Source: Centroberyx gerrardi (lineage: Eukaryota; Chordata; Actinopteri; Beryciformes; Berycidae). Taken from it: DNA of 64,000 nucleotides. This document shows positions 12,401 to 24,534 of this stretch, piece by piece. Every line of letters starts with the position of its first letter. Positions within the stretch are counted from its first letter, which is position 1. The DNA is taken from the NCBI RefSeq assembly GCF_048128805.1, contig NC_135999.1:15291190-15355189 (forward strand). Reading direction: 5' to 3'. Both the position numbers and the translations under genes were made by a program. The notes below the pieces were generated by a model, which saw only the letters and a program-made list of their open reading frames with translations, searched no databases and had not been told where the DNA came from.

Positions 12401-15400
12401 TTTATCTTACACTCCAAGGTGACTTGAAATAAGTGCAACAGTAAACTAACTTTGAATTCCTAGATCAACAATATGACAGGCAGCCAACAGTGAAGCTTGC
12501 AAAGGTCAGAGCCACTGACAACAGATGTAACAAAACATTTGTTTGACACTGGAATGATCATGAAAGACATGAAGTGAAGTGTTAAGTAAGAATATAAGAG
12601 GAGCAAATATTTAAAGATTTTTTTTTATGTCAAGACAAAAGTATACTAAAGAAAGTAGATGAGAAAAGATATAGGAGAGGATAATGCAACTCAAGCAGGA
12701 GAGGGAGATGTGAGGTATTTAAGTTTTCAGGTTATGATGGAAGATATGGAGTGACTCAACCGTTGTGGAAAGAGTGGCAACAAAAAAGCGTTTTTTAAGA
12801 CAGGAAAGCAGAGCATAAATGAACTGCCAATTTGTGAAATTGCTAACTAATAATTAACTAATCATTTAGAAATATTACAACGCTTGTGATGACAGACCAA
12901 GTGAATTGAGATGTTCTTTAGCAGCTGATTCTTTGAATGTTCCTTTCTCATTTAAAACAATCTAAATTTATTTTGTTGATTCCTCTCAAAATTGATCTGA
13001 GAAGTTCATATTCTATTTTAGTGCCTCCTTTAAAGACTTTAGGCATGTTTTACATGGTCAGCATTTTTTTGTCTATCAATTTTTTGTTCACTCGCCTCAC
13101 TTTTCTTAAACAGAAATTTGTTGAAGAGGTAATTAATTTAAGGTATTTTGCATGGCTGTTCTCAAAGAATAATTCAGTATGAATACTTTACAATGGATAG
13201 TTACTATAAAGTGACCTCTACGCCACTCTGAGGCTTGCATAGACCTGAGTATATTTTTACCAGTATATCTTTACCAAAACACAATCTAAGATTTAATCTC
13301 CATGTAGTATCTAATTGTACGGCCATAGAAGCTTAACTAGACACATTGCAGTTCCTAGATGACTTCTGAGGTTCAGGATCCCCTTCTGAGAATTAATCAA
13401 CATGCATAGTACCATCGCTCAAGTCCTTAACCGATAACAATGTTCAAAACTTAACATTAAAAGTGTGGCCTTTAAAACAACGCTGTTCATAACCTTTGAC
13501 TATCAAGGCCCTAGTGTTGCCTGACATTACATCACTCCTATGTTAGTTTTTACACAGAAATGATGCAACTTATAAGTTCAACTCCTTTCAAATCGGGCTT
13601 TGAATAGAAGTATGAATAGAAGTAATGCTGAATTTGAAAGACAGTTTACTCACTTGAAATCCACCATATAGCTAATGCTGTATCAATTATATTGCATAGC
13701 AGCATAGCAGTGAAAAATAACTTGACAAAAAGGTACAAAGCCAATGGATACCTAACATGTTGGCAGTGAGACTGTCATACCAATACTGATATACTAAAAT
13801 TAAAAGCTCTGATAAATAATAATAAATACATGTTTAGAATTATACTTTACTGCATTAATGGTAAAATATAACTTACAATATACATTAACTTATCAATATA
13901 AACGCAGTAATTGCTAAAAATTACAGTATTAACAATCTATAGGTGACTTGGGAAGATGAATCTGCCCTGTTTGGAGAGGTCAGCTCCCAAATGATTTCCT
14001 ACACAGTGGCTTAACTTGCTCCTAAAATTGTGCTGGGGAGCTGAAGAGGATCACTATGTAATTTCACTGACACTGTTTAAGAATGATCCTGGATTCAAAT
14101 TGAGAGCTCTTTTAAAGTATTTTTCCTGCCTAGACGCCTAGATTAAGATGCAATTTGTGAGATTTTAAGCAACAAAATATCTCAACTAAATGTATCATTC
14201 AAATTGGGTCATGAATGTCATGAAGAGGGATCGATAGATAAAGCTCCACTGTGAACAGGCTATCGACATAGAACATTGCTTTGCCCCATTGAAGCACTTT
14301 AACTCTGGTCTCTCTGTCAAATACCTATCAAATGAGACTAAGTGTGTAAATCTCTCTCCCAGACAGATATAGTTAATTGTGGCAGTGCAGCTGCTGTAGA
14401 GTGAAGGTGTTTAGTGAGAGGAATAGCTAGCAACTAGCAACAATATAGGAGACAACATGCCAAAGTATGACAGATGTATATAAATCAGTGAAAGCCATTT
14501 TGCTAGCCTAGTGTTTTATGAATGTTCCATTTTTCCAACCAGATATGCCTTATATTCCAAAGCTTGGTTTCTTTGTGCTTTAATGCCATCCAATTGTGGG
14601 ACGGGGTGTACCTGGGAAGCTGGCAGTGAGGTGCTCCACCAGAGCCTCCTGGGTGACAGGCTTGTGGGCTGAGTTCATAGCAGAGATGGCCAGGCACAAG
14701 ATCTCCCCCAGCGGGATGAACTGTGACTGGCTGATAGGTGACATACTGATCGGAGACACGTCACCTATAGGAGGAGGCAGAAACACAGCGGTTAGATCAT
14801 GAATGAACAGCAGGCGCAGAGTGTGAGACTATGATGTAATGGCCATACAGCAGCGGTTTGCATGCTGCCTGGAACAGCTCCACCCCTCCTTTCTGTGTTT
14901 CCACAGCCTCTCATTCCTCCTGTATCTCGCAGGTTAACAAAGCAAAGCAGCTGCAGCAGCGACCATAACCTTACGAGATCATCTGAATCTTGCAACATTT
15001 CTATTCAATTCACATCATCTCATGTTGTAAACGGAAAGGGGAGCTTACGAAATCCTTTTGGTTGTATCTCAACAGGTTAAAGCCACCTTACTTCAAACTT
15101 GACAGAATTTAACTGAATTTTTAGCACCAGATTGAGAGCTTTTACACTGAATTTGCTGTTTACTTTGTTGAATTAAGCTTGCTTTGTCGACAGCAGAGTG
15201 GCGTAGCGAGTAGTGAGATCATCCTTCAACCAGAAGGCCGGGGTTCAAGCCCCCATGACAGCAAGCATCTGCCCTGCTGAAGTGTCCTTGAGCAAGACAC
15301 TGAATCCACATCCAGGCTTTGCTGCAGCTGTCCCTGACCTCTGACCTCTCTGTGAAGGGGGCAAGCCAAAAGCTGCCTCTCCGGGGATCAAGAGAGTATC

Positions 15401-18400
15401 ACAAAATAAGATTTAGACACTATAACATCAAAGCTTCTATTTGACATCTCACAGGCTTGCCCAATACTATCCCGACTTTCTGTCAGTTTCTACTGGTGAC
15501 TTGTGAAAGTTTTTGCCTTCAATTACAGCCTATGGTCTTTTTATCTGTGCTAAAATCTGTGCAGAGCCTCTTCACCACTATGCCAAGACTCAATGGTCAG
15601 TTAAGCAACACTGATGACGTTATCTCCGCTTAATATCGCAATGTGTTAAAATTTCATGAGTCCCCTTCAGCTTCAGGTGTCGCAGAAAGGATTGTGGCAG
15701 TAAGTGTGGGCAGTAAGTTGAAACTCATTCAGTATTTTACTGTTTCAGATCATACTACAAAGCCCAAAAAAAAAAGCAGGCAAATATGCAAACGTGGAAT
15801 AAAAGGGTTTCAAATCATCACAGTCACAGTAAATTGATGGTTTTCCAAATAAGAACATTAGTCCTTACCTAGAAACCCATAAACTGGGGCGGCCCAGAAG
15901 CCATTTTTAATCTCCACACCACAACAATATTTATGAAAATGAATCACTTTTAGAATGAAACACTCTGAGCCAAAGGTGATGCAAACCTGTAACCTAAGAT
16001 GGCACGACTTTCAGGCATTCTGGAAAATATTGTAAATCACAAAAACTTGGCAGTTTATATGTTACAAACTGGAGAACAAAAATTAGGTCCCCAAATTCCT
16101 TTTATTTGTCTTTTATATTGTGCTCACTGAGGATAAAGGAGTGGAAAGAGGCCATAAAGTAAGATGTTACTGAGAGGTTTGAACCAATCGAGTCACAATA
16201 TAATCAATTTGAAAGCAAGCCAAATGTGTTATCAATATAATAAGACAAATCTGCAGATTAAGCAAACGTCTAGTGACAAATATTTCTCCCCCTCTTCTAT
16301 TTCTATTACACATCAGGCCTTTGCATTATACATGATCAAAGTAAAGAAGACAATATATAGTGGGGAAGCTATCAACAACATTTCTTATTTGATAACATGA
16401 AAATATTGTCTGTTTAAACTCTGTGCTTCATCCCCAATTCCAACTTTTGTCTATGCTAACTCACAGAGGGGTGGAGCTGCTGGCAGTGGGAGTGTCGGAC
16501 TCACCTGGCGCTCGGTAACCTGGCGGGGACGGAGAGAAATGAGGAGGAGGAGGGGGAGGGAGATGCTGTTTCTGCACACGGACGTCTTTCTCACTACGGG
16601 AGAGATTACGCTCCAGCGGGCGTTCGGAAAGATCAGAGCTGGGCCAGGCCCGCCGCAGATTGCTGCTGCGGTTCTTCTTCATGGTGACCCCTGCCAGGTG
16701 GCCTTCACCCCGGGGCTACTGGGACAAGGGGTGGAATGGGGAGGAGGGGTGCAGGGGGAGGTCGACCAACCTCAGGCTTAGTGCCTCCCCCGCATCAGTA
16801 AGAACGTCCCGCTAGAGCGATCACACACCAGACATGGCAGGAACCAGTGTGCACGTTCACACACATACACACGTCTCATTTACATCCACGAGCGCGCTAC
16901 AATCGACTCTATTCGGACTGTAGTGGGTTGTCATCGGCTGCTGGGTTTTCCCAGGCTGGTCTGGAGCGGCGGCAGCGGCGGTAGAGGTGCAGGTGATTGC
17001 GCGAGGCATCACCCTTTCATCGGCATCAGTCCCAGCCACCATTTGTAGCATCCCCATTTGCATGCGTAGGGAGGCACATTACGTAGCCGCTCTGATGTGG
17101 GAGGAGGGAGCAGGGAAGAGGAGGGGGGGCAGGGGTAGAGATGAGGGAAATGGGGCATTGGAAGCAAGGAGGACGGTAAGGAGAGATTTCAGTGGAGGTT
17201 TTGGGATCCGCTTTTTCCTCTAAGTAAAAGGTAACAGGGGGATGGAAGGGAGGGAATGGATGGATGGTCAAAGATTCACAGCTTAAGAGGCCCAGTCTTC
17301 GACAATAGCTCAATTCACCACAGGAGTGCTCAGCCGATCCCCGGAAAACAAAAGAGCCCACTTAAAAAAAAGAAAGAAAAGCTCCATTCACCCTAATGGG
17401 CAGTGAAAACTCAACAGTATGCCAAGCACTGGAGATGCCACGTTCACCTCCATCTTTATCCGATCAAGCACAAGACCCCATCGTCCTTTCGACAACAGCA
17501 CACCAGGAGAGGGTGGGGAGAAAAAAATGGAGAGCATAGAAATAAATAAATAAATTCAAGAATAGATATCCACTGTTCCCCGCAATCCAATGGAAGAAGC
17601 TCCTAAGCTGATCGCTGTAGCATCCATTCATTAACAGGGGGATGCAAACTCCAGTCAACGGCAAATCTCTTTCAACGCTAATGCTGCAGCTGCTCCCAGC
17701 ACCTCCAGGAAGGGTGTGTGAGTATGTGTGTGTGTGTGAGTGTGTGTGTGTGTGTATGCGCGCATCCGCCTGCTGCGCGCGATTCTGCGTGAGCATGCAT
17801 GCGTCTGTGTCTGGGTGATTGAGGCTGAGGGGAGGGGAGGAGAGAGGATGCAAGAGAGATCGAGGACATACATAAGGCAAAGAGGAGAGCAAATATCAAC
17901 AGCTCTGAACACCAAAATGCAGCCCTCACATGATGTCCGGCTCACACAACCTTTGGCTTAATGTCTGTTTCCACCCCCACCCTCCTTTCCCCCCCCCTCT
18001 CTCTCTCTGTCTCTCGCTCTCTCTCTCTCTCTTACGAGCCGTGCTGTACATGCTCTTGAAGAATGAGGGGCCCCTTAAACCACCGTTATTTCTCCTTTCG
18101 CACAAGAATCTTTTTTTGTGTCACGGTCCAACCTCCAATACTCACTTGACAGTAAGTGAAATGACTTTACAGAGCTAAGACCAAAGGGACATGATAATTA
18201 AAAGGTGTGTATTCGAGGATGGGAGCTTGCTAATCTGAGCGTCTTTCTAATCAGCGATTTCCACCGGTTGATTCAGTAACTACAGTGTGGACAGCGGCTG
18301 AGCTGACAATGGAAACCCAAGCATCACCTTAATCATGTCCAGTGTGGCAGCTATTGCTTGCTGCAGACTCCTGCTGACTCACATGTGTGAGTGTGAATGG

Positions 18401-21400
18401 ATGGTTGGAGGGACAGAATAAGGAGGAAAGTGAGAGGTCAGGACGGGGCACGGGTGAAGGGGACGGTGTCACAACCAATCTGCTCCAGTTCAGCGATACC
18501 AAAGAGAAAGAGGGGAGGGGAGGGGAGGGGAGGGGAGGGGAGGGGAGGGGAGGGGAGGAGGGGGGGAGGGGGGGGAGCGACACCATGCCGGCCATTTTAT
18601 TTCTCAGTAGTGCTGCAACAGCCTTTGTTGCCATGACAACGCAAGCCGATGATCTCATAGCTGTTACCTTTGAGTGCTATTCCCTTAAAGAGCCAGTTGC
18701 TCAAGATAGGAGCAGACAGACACTAGATAGACAAGGACTGTCTGTTACAGAGACAGAAAGTAGTCCTGCACTGCTGCTGATTTATGAGATCTCTAAAGGC
18801 TTTGGAAACTGAGCTGCATGAGATACAAACACAACAAAAAAAAGGCCAGGAATGTGGTGATAGTTAAGTGGACAGCATGTTTCTGGGAAATATCTACAGT
18901 GACTAAGTGACTACACATCGATGCCATTATGGAAAAAGCTAGTGGCTCCAGTTGAGGTGATTTTTATGTTTTTACGTAATGAAGTCGTCCTTTTTAGATT
19001 GATCAAGCTTCATGGTCTTAGGCCCCATGAAACCCATTGAAAAACAGTAGTGAAATGTCAAAAAAATGCATGCACAATCTGAAAATTCATGAAAAGATAA
19101 CTTTTTGAAGGTAAAAGGTTTTCACTCAATTGTAGCACTATGTTGTTGCTTACTTCTGATACTATGCTGTTACACCTGTGCCTTTTCTATTTCCCCTTAT
19201 GTGAAAAAATGCTGCCCAATAGACCATTCTCTTCTCTTAAGAATATGTGGAAACAAATGTCCAGTACGCCAGAGCGTTGTTTATTATCAGTAAAATGCCA
19301 GAAAATGAACCATGATTGCCAGGACGCATCCTACATGACAACAGATGTGGATGTTACATTGTGTTGAGATTAACATGTCAGTGGTTTATGTGTGTTGTTA
19401 CTGTTTTCTCTTTAGGACAGTAGTTAGTAGGCAGTAGAGAATGAGCTTTCAAACAGAGGCTTTGTGGCCTGTCTTAACCTCAACCAACTTCCTTGCAAAC
19501 AGGAACATTCTCACCAGTTGTCTGCCCTCTAGTGGACCTTTTATGATAACACGTGTCTTTAAAAAGTCAAATCTCTAGGCCGGCTGCTGAATAGAGAGAC
19601 AAAAGAATTTTGCCAAAATAGCCTCCATAACACATCCTGATCTGACATGAAGAAACATGGCAATAACTGTTTCTGTTGCGTCAACAGTTTCCCCCAATTC
19701 TCTAGCAGGACCCTCCCTTTCCTTCCACTGCGGGACATGGCTAGTAGCTGGAAATGCAGTGGGATAGTCTTTTCCTGAACAAATGCTGCACTTTCCTTCC
19801 TTAATAGCATACACTCCTCACAGTCTATTGTTTATAGTTTGCTGACGGAAACAAAGTCTTTCTGTTAATCAGATTGAATTGTCAGTATTAAAAAACAAAA
19901 CTTTCTTTCCACCCAGCTGAAAAGCCACCAGCAATTGAAAACTGATGCTTTTGAAACTAGTTTCTTGACCTTCAACTGCCAAAATGTAGCCAGTGGTAAA
20001 TGTATAAGCACAGAAATGATTTTTCTTTGAGCTGTAGAGAGCAAATGCAGATAATGAAAAGAATAGAAATAGATAGAAATTCAATTTTTGCTCAAGCTTG
20101 CACCAGTGGTCTTGATGCACAGGTTTGTCCAAATGTGTTTAATCCATCTATTTACTGGCTTTCAGTCTTAATCAGGTATTTATTAGGCAGTTTTGGGATT
20201 AAACTGGACTATGTGAAACCGTAGCAGTCATCTGGGTAAATGCACTATGTGTAAAACGCTGTGGCACACATCAAAATGCATTTCATAACAACATGAGGAT
20301 TGCCTACTAAGAGTTCACATTAATGATTAATAACCAGGTTTTGTCTGGTAATCATCAGTGTGGAAGATTTGAATCCACCATACCACACTGAAATGACTAC
20401 AGCCTAAACAATGCCTGATCAAATGTGCACCACAAGTCATGGCTTGCTTCTGAGTTTTCTTCCTACAGTCTATTATGAAAGGCATGTCCATGGTGTATTT
20501 AGTCCAAAACTTACATCTTACACTAGAACACCAATACTAAAACACCAATACTAAAGTGTAGTACATTTCCCATAAGAATTGAGTGACCAAAGACTGGAAT
20601 TAAAAATATGATGAGAATTATGGATACTTTGAGCTGAGGCGCCACCCTTTTCAAATACAAGGAAAAATCAGATTCTCATTAACAGTCTGAAAGCAAGCCA
20701 CAGTCTGAAAGGATAAAAAATAATCTATAAAAAATACTGAAATACCTCAATATATTTCAAAACCAAATACCAAAGATTTTTTGCATTTCACTGCTGTTGC
20801 AGGTGATCTTAAAAAGGCGAAAAGGGTTGAAATGTAACTTCTAGTTGAATTTAGGTGATTTGATTTGAGTTTCCATAATTTGGTGCCAAGGAAGTCGTTG
20901 GTAGAGTTGAATCCTACATTGTAGATGAGTTTTTTGACACATGTAAAAACACAACAAAACAAAATGAGTGTTTCGCCACTGACTTGGCCTGAGTTGATTT
21001 TCAAGTAATCGAAAATGATGGCATCGAAGATGATGGCATGGCAAGTTTGACTTGAAAAAGTCTATATGATACAAACCAATCTTTTAAAAAAGAAAAAATA
21101 TATATATATAATAGCATCTCGTTTGCATTTAGAGCATCAGCACATATCCTTTGTTGGATTAGACATTATGCAGTCTGGTGAGTTATTAGCTATAAGACAA
21201 ACATTCCCCAGCTTATCAGTGTTTGCCTCAATAGGGTCGGGGCAGCTATGTCACCTCTTGACTGGCAGACCAAGAAACAAAACCAGCTCCACACAGCACA
21301 GAATGGTTCACACAAACCTCTGAACCTCTAAACCTTTACCTTTGGACAGCTACAGATCCGCCGGCACTGCCAGCTACTCAAGATTACTGGAGCTGCATTC

Positions 21401-23227
21401 CGCACCTGGCAAGCTGATAATGTCAAATGAGCAGCAGAGGAGTTTGAACATTCAATACACACTGGTGCTGCAATCTACAATTCAATTAGCACAACTCAGA
21501 GTTCGGTCACTGTTGTGCCTTTAGGTATGCAGGTGGAAAGTATGCTGTCTTATTCAAATACAAGCCACCATACTGTACTTTTTGTTTATGCTACTTTCTT
21601 ACTAAGTCTATACTCTTAGGTAATATTGTATCTCAGTTTCAAATTTGTTTTAGTCACATTCACAGTGAGGAAAATGAAATCTGTCACATACTTCCTACTA
21701 TTGATACTAGTTTTGTTGATAGGAACAGAGCAACCATTCCCAAACCTTGGGCTGAAAATAATCTGTTAATACAATAAAGTGCAGACCACACCAATGTGGA
21801 GTAAATCTAATTATTTGAGGGGTGCAGGTTTTGGATATACACAATACTGTTTTAAATTTTTCCTTTCATCAAATTATAGGGCATGTGCTCTGAGTAAAAT
21901 TTAATGGAAGTAGCCGTGCTTCTACTTTGGCACAATGCTTCAGTCATCATTACACCATTATCAATGTATCACATATTTAAGATTTTTTCTCCAAATCTTC
22001 ATGGGCTGGCCGTCCCGGAAATCAACACTTCCTCCTGTTCCATCACCGTTCCTGTTTCCTCTCTACAGCAGTTTGAAGCTGCCATGCTGATGGAATACAT
22101 GATCTAGTCGAGGCACCGTGTTTGTGAAGCAGATGGGAGCTGAGCTGTAACATGTTGCAGGCCTCTCTCTCTCTCTCTCACACACACTCACACACATACA
22201 TACACTCACAGTACATACACGTGCAAGACTGTTGCACCAGTCAGACAATACCCTACGTTGTTCAAACTTGTCCCACCACATGTATGAATTATCACCTAGT
22301 CAAAAGCAGGTGAGCATGAGTGTGGGAACATTGAAGTAGAGTAGAGCTGGGTCTATGTTCTGTCTCTTCTTCTCTTCTACATTACCTGAAGCAGCTGAGG
22401 TTAGGAGTTGAGACACAAGCCTAAACTCATCTCTTACTCAGATTGTCTTCAACTTCAACCAGTTGGCCTTGAGTCACAGTTATATTCATGTGACCTGATC
22501 ACTTAAAATTCTGACAGACTTTGTGAATACAGACCCATCTAATTTTCTTCAAATGTATGAATAACACAATATGCCACAATCCTGATCAAACCTCGTTCAC
22601 CTGCCTCATGACCGCAATGCATCGCTCCCCATTACCAAAATACAAACCATATGGAATGGAAATAAAGTATGAAACTGCGTTAGTGAATGCAACCCCAAAT
22701 AGAAACGTCGTTTGAAACACCCTGTGGTTATTTACTAGTCTGCTGTTGATGTGCAACATAACTAGTCTGGGCTAAATTAGTATTTTGTATTTCTTTACAG
22801 TTTGGTAAGTAAAGTTTAATAACACTGTTATGGAGTCCAGGGTCTCAGGTGTTTTATATGTTCTGACATGATGGATGAATAAAGTGTAATCCATACCTAT
22901 GCACTTGATGTCAAAGCCCTCCGGTGGCTTTAGGGCCCGTCTCGTCCATCCGTGCCGGAGGACCTCAAGGTGGTCTTCCTTCCCTTGGATCAGCAGGACG
23001 TGCTCATCTATCCACCCGAGGAAGAAAATCTCCGACACGGCGTGTGTCACCGTCTTGTTCCAGAAGTGCTGCATGTTTACGGCTTTGAAATTAGCAAATA
23101 TTTCGTAGCCGGTGTGATGCTGTAACTTTCCTGCGGGCAAAGCTGCCGCGTCCTCTTCTTCATCTCCGCAAACCTGCGACAGCACCAAAGCCAGGGAGTG
23201 CGGCGCGATCTGGAGGAACTTCTCCAT
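6250..23227 (-). CDS. stox2: Storkhead-box protein 2 (STOX2), complete, two alternative first exons
   Basis: Coding exons on the - strand are: alternative first exons 1a (22897-23227) and 1b (16505-16682), exon 2 (14612-14764), the large exon 3 (8914-11449) and last exon 4 (6250-6451). All junctions are GT-AG and phases agree: both first exons end phase 1, exon 2 is 1-1, exon 3 is 1-2. Predicted proteins are about 1073 aa (1a) or 1022 aa (1b), the size of vertebrate STOX2. The storkhead winged-helix region is carried by exons 1a, 2 and the start of 3 (QSQFIPLGEILCLAI, ERKIYPTPEGYFIVTPQTYF). A conserved block (FSAQFPPEEWPLRDED, REVEMEIIRRINPDLT) follows in exon 3, and exon 4 gives the typical end TRESLASNTSSIVESNRRQ. 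STOX proteins are nuclear DNA-binding factors; STOX2 has been linked to trophoblast and placental biology in mammals, so its fish role is open. Introns reach 6 kb. Confidence 0.96.
6452..8913 (-). other. stox2 intron 3
   Basis: AT-rich intron with consensus GT at 8913-8912 and AG at 6453-6452. Small frames within it (for example 7575-7769 and 7882-8118) have no recognisable homology. I see no gene or clear repeat. Confidence 0.7.
8914..11449 (-). CDS. stox2: stox2 large central exon
   Basis: A 2536-nt exon, acceptor AG at 11451-11450 and donor GT at 8913-8912. It encodes the end of the winged helix (GYFIVTPQTYF) and a poly-Gln tract just after it. A Lys-rich conserved block (KKDKMRQLATFSAQFPPEEW) and Arg/Ser-rich stretches (RSHSHNQDRKSRHERSDQAK) follow. 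The end has an acidic segment, a Gly run near TMQWLLEREKDHDLQRK, and SARLDSMDSSSVTVDSGFNS. Most of the exon is predicted disordered by composition. Confidence 0.95.
11219..11275 (-). repeat. stox2: Poly-glutamine CAG/CAA tract in stox2
   Basis: Mixed CAG/CAA codons encode a Gln run interrupted by one Arg and one Pro, immediately after the winged-helix domain (after LPER). The mammalian STOX2 that I recall has only SQ at this position, so the tract looks like a lineage expansion. The mixture of CAG and CAA suggests it is not a fresh pure-triplet expansion. Confidence 0.9.
11450..14611 (-). other. stox2 intron 2
   Basis: About 3.2 kb of AT-rich intron. Nothing beyond short A/T runs is recognisable, and no frame in it shows family similarity. 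Confidence 0.7.
14612..14764 (-). CDS. stox2: stox2 exon 2 (winged-helix core)
   Basis: A 153-nt, phase 1-1 exon with AG at 14766-14765 and GT at 14611-14610. It encodes DVSPISMSPISQSQFIPLG followed by EILCLAISAMNSAHKPVTQE, the most conserved stretch of the storkhead domain. It is shared by both isoforms. Confidence 0.95.
15187..15402 (+). mobile_element. tRNA-derived SINE, degenerate
   Basis: A tRNA-like head has an A-box-like GTGGCGTAGCGAGTAG and a B-box GGGGTTCAAGCCC. It is followed by GAAGTGTCCTTGAGCAAGACACTGAA-type sequence, a body typical of teleost tRNA-derived SINEs. It lies in the stox2 intron between exons 1b and 2. No poly(A) tail or clean target duplication was seen, so it is old or truncated. 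The exact family is not assigned. Confidence 0.75.
16505..16682 (-). CDS. stox2: stox2 alternative first coding exon 1b
   Basis: Starts at ATG 16682-16680 and ends with donor GT at 16504-16503 in phase 1. It encodes MKKNRSSNLRRAWPSSD, then RSEKDVRVQKQHL, a Pro run and GYRAPG. This is clearly related to the N-terminus of the widely annotated STOX2 isoform (MKKTRSTTLRRAWPSSD). This isoform lacks the N-terminal part of the storkhead domain encoded by exon 1a. The exon lies in a locally GC- and CpG-rich region. Confidence 0.9.
16690..17100 (-). promoter_or_regulatory. Probable CpG-rich internal promoter of stox2 isoform 1b
   Basis: Locally GC- and CpG-rich DNA (gcggcagcggcgg, attgcgcgaggc) directly upstream of exon 1b in otherwise AT-rich intron. 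A separate promoter is inferred from the presence of a start-codon exon; no core motif was identified with certainty. Confidence 0.45.
17714..17756. repeat. (TG)n microsatellite
   Basis: TG-dinucleotide tract with A interruptions, in the stox2 intron. Confidence 0.9.
18511..18576. repeat. (GGGGA)n G-rich array
   Basis: About ten copies of the pentamer GGGGA followed by longer G runs. On the + strand every unit provides a run of four G, so intramolecular G-quadruplex formation is possible. Confidence 0.95.
22163..22213. repeat. (CT)n(CA)n microsatellite
   Basis: A CT run passing directly into CA repeats. Simple sequence in the stox2 intron. Confidence 0.9.
22897..23227 (-). CDS. stox2: stox2 first coding exon 1a (N-terminal half of storkhead domain)
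   Basis: ATG at 23227-23225, donor GT at 22896-22895, 110 codons plus one base (phase 1). It encodes MEKFLQIAPHSLALVLSQV, then MQHFWNKTVTHAVSEIFFLG, then LEVLRHGWTRRALKPPEGF. It parallels the STOX1 N-terminus (LAPGSLALVL, CFWNARLARAAS, LRDAWRRRALRPPRGF). Joined to exon 2 it gives a complete storkhead winged-helix region. It splices in the same phase as exon 1b, so the two are alternatives. Confidence 0.9.
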
Positions 23228-24159
23228 TCCTACTTTTAAACCAAGTTAGGTGTGATCCACATGCAGTTCACAGAAAGCAACTGCTTCAAACTGTAGGATG
23301 GATTCTGTAGTCTACATCACGACGAAGACATGCCTTCCTAACACGTTTCCATTTAAAACCAGTCTAAAAGTCTATAAATCAGTTGCCAGGTTTAAGAAAT
23401 ATTAGGCGTACAAGACAGAAAATACGTTGCGCTGATCCATTGCCTACAAGACAATATTAGACTTGTTTAAGGCAGGTGCTCCATGTAAAACAATGGATCA
23501 CAAGGCAAAGCTGCAAACTGCAAACCGTCAACTGCGGCAGCCAACTATCTCCAACTATCTCCAACTGTCAGGAGGATATTTAGGCCTACTGTGGAGAGAG
23601 GCGAGGACTTCTGCTGCCTTCAAGTGCGCCTCGTAATCTCCTACTTTTGATTTAGGCAGAATCATAATATGATAATAGGTAGGCCTACATCATATGTATA
23701 GGCTACCTACTGATGCAGTGGAAGGTAAACCCACCTAAACTCAGTCTACCGTTTTTTGTTTGCGGAACGGGGTTTTTACCCACCTTTTTAGGCTGACCTA
23801 AGTCTTTATGAGATACATTCATAGTAAAGTGAAAAAAAGAAACATACAGCCAAACTAATTATTGACACAGAATTGACAAACAATAACATGTATTAAAATA
23901 TTTTTTCCATGCTCTCCGCCCAACGTCATATCTCTGCAAAGTCAGAATGGCGATATTTTCGAAAGCACTGGAATGCAACACATCCTTCACCGCCGACGCG
24001 TTCATGTGGCTACGTAAATTGCGCGATGGCGCGCGCGTCGCCGTTCCACTTGAGTAAACACGCTCAAAATAATAAAAGAAAGAGCCAATTGATGCCAAAC
24101 CCGAACCTCAGAAGTTCTGATCCTTATGGTTGAGTATCAGGAACTGGGGTGTCTAGATT

Positions 24160-24225
24160 AGTGGTTCCCAAAGTGGGGTCCAGGGCTTACCAGGGGTCCC
24201 TCAGAGGGTTGCAGGGGGTCCCCAG
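24160..24225 (+). mobile_element. Possible hAT-type transposon terminus
   Basis: The motif TAGTGGTTCCCAAAGTGGGG resembles the CAGTGGTTCCCAAAC terminal repeat of vertebrate hAT elements. It is followed by the GGGGTCC-rich sequence common after such ends. The opposite end was not found, so this is a fragment call. Confidence 0.45.
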
Positions 24226-24506
24226 CAAAACGAGTCATACTATAACTTCACTTTTATTTAACTTCTTAGAAATTAGAAAATGTATAAAAATAACTGTTCT
24301 GATCATAAGTTTCAATGTCCCCGCTGTTACCTCCCAAATCCTATCTAACCTCTCAGATGGGGCTGCTTGGGCTTCACACATACAGCCTACAGTATCTATT
24401 TAGGATTCCTTCATATGAAAAATGTGGGAACATCTAGATAGCCTGTGGCTCCTATAAATCCGCGAAACTACAATTTGAGTAGAGGTAGCAACTGATAAGT
24501 CTTACC

Positions 24507-24534
24507 AAAAAAAAAAAAAAAAAAAAAAAAAAAA
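24507..24534. repeat. Poly(A) run
   Basis: A 28-base pure A run. It could be a retroposon tail or a simple repeat; nothing upstream identifies an element. Confidence 0.9.

Larger units (their letters stand above)
16683..22896 (-). other. stox2 intron between first exons 1a and 1b
   Basis: About 6.2 kb. Contents are a GC-rich stretch near exon 1b, TG tracts (17714-17756), a C/T-rich run (17985-18035), the GGGGA array (18511-18576) and a CT/CA tract (22163-22213). No coding region is supported. Confidence 0.7.

Noticed and set aside
15187-15402. tRNA gene
   Set aside because: The head resembles a tRNA promoter, but no acceptor stem closes and a SINE body follows; called a SINE instead.
17464-17945. 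142- and 96-aa frames on the - strand
   Set aside because: They run through TG/CA simple repeats (Thr-His runs) in the stox2 intron; low-complexity chance frames.
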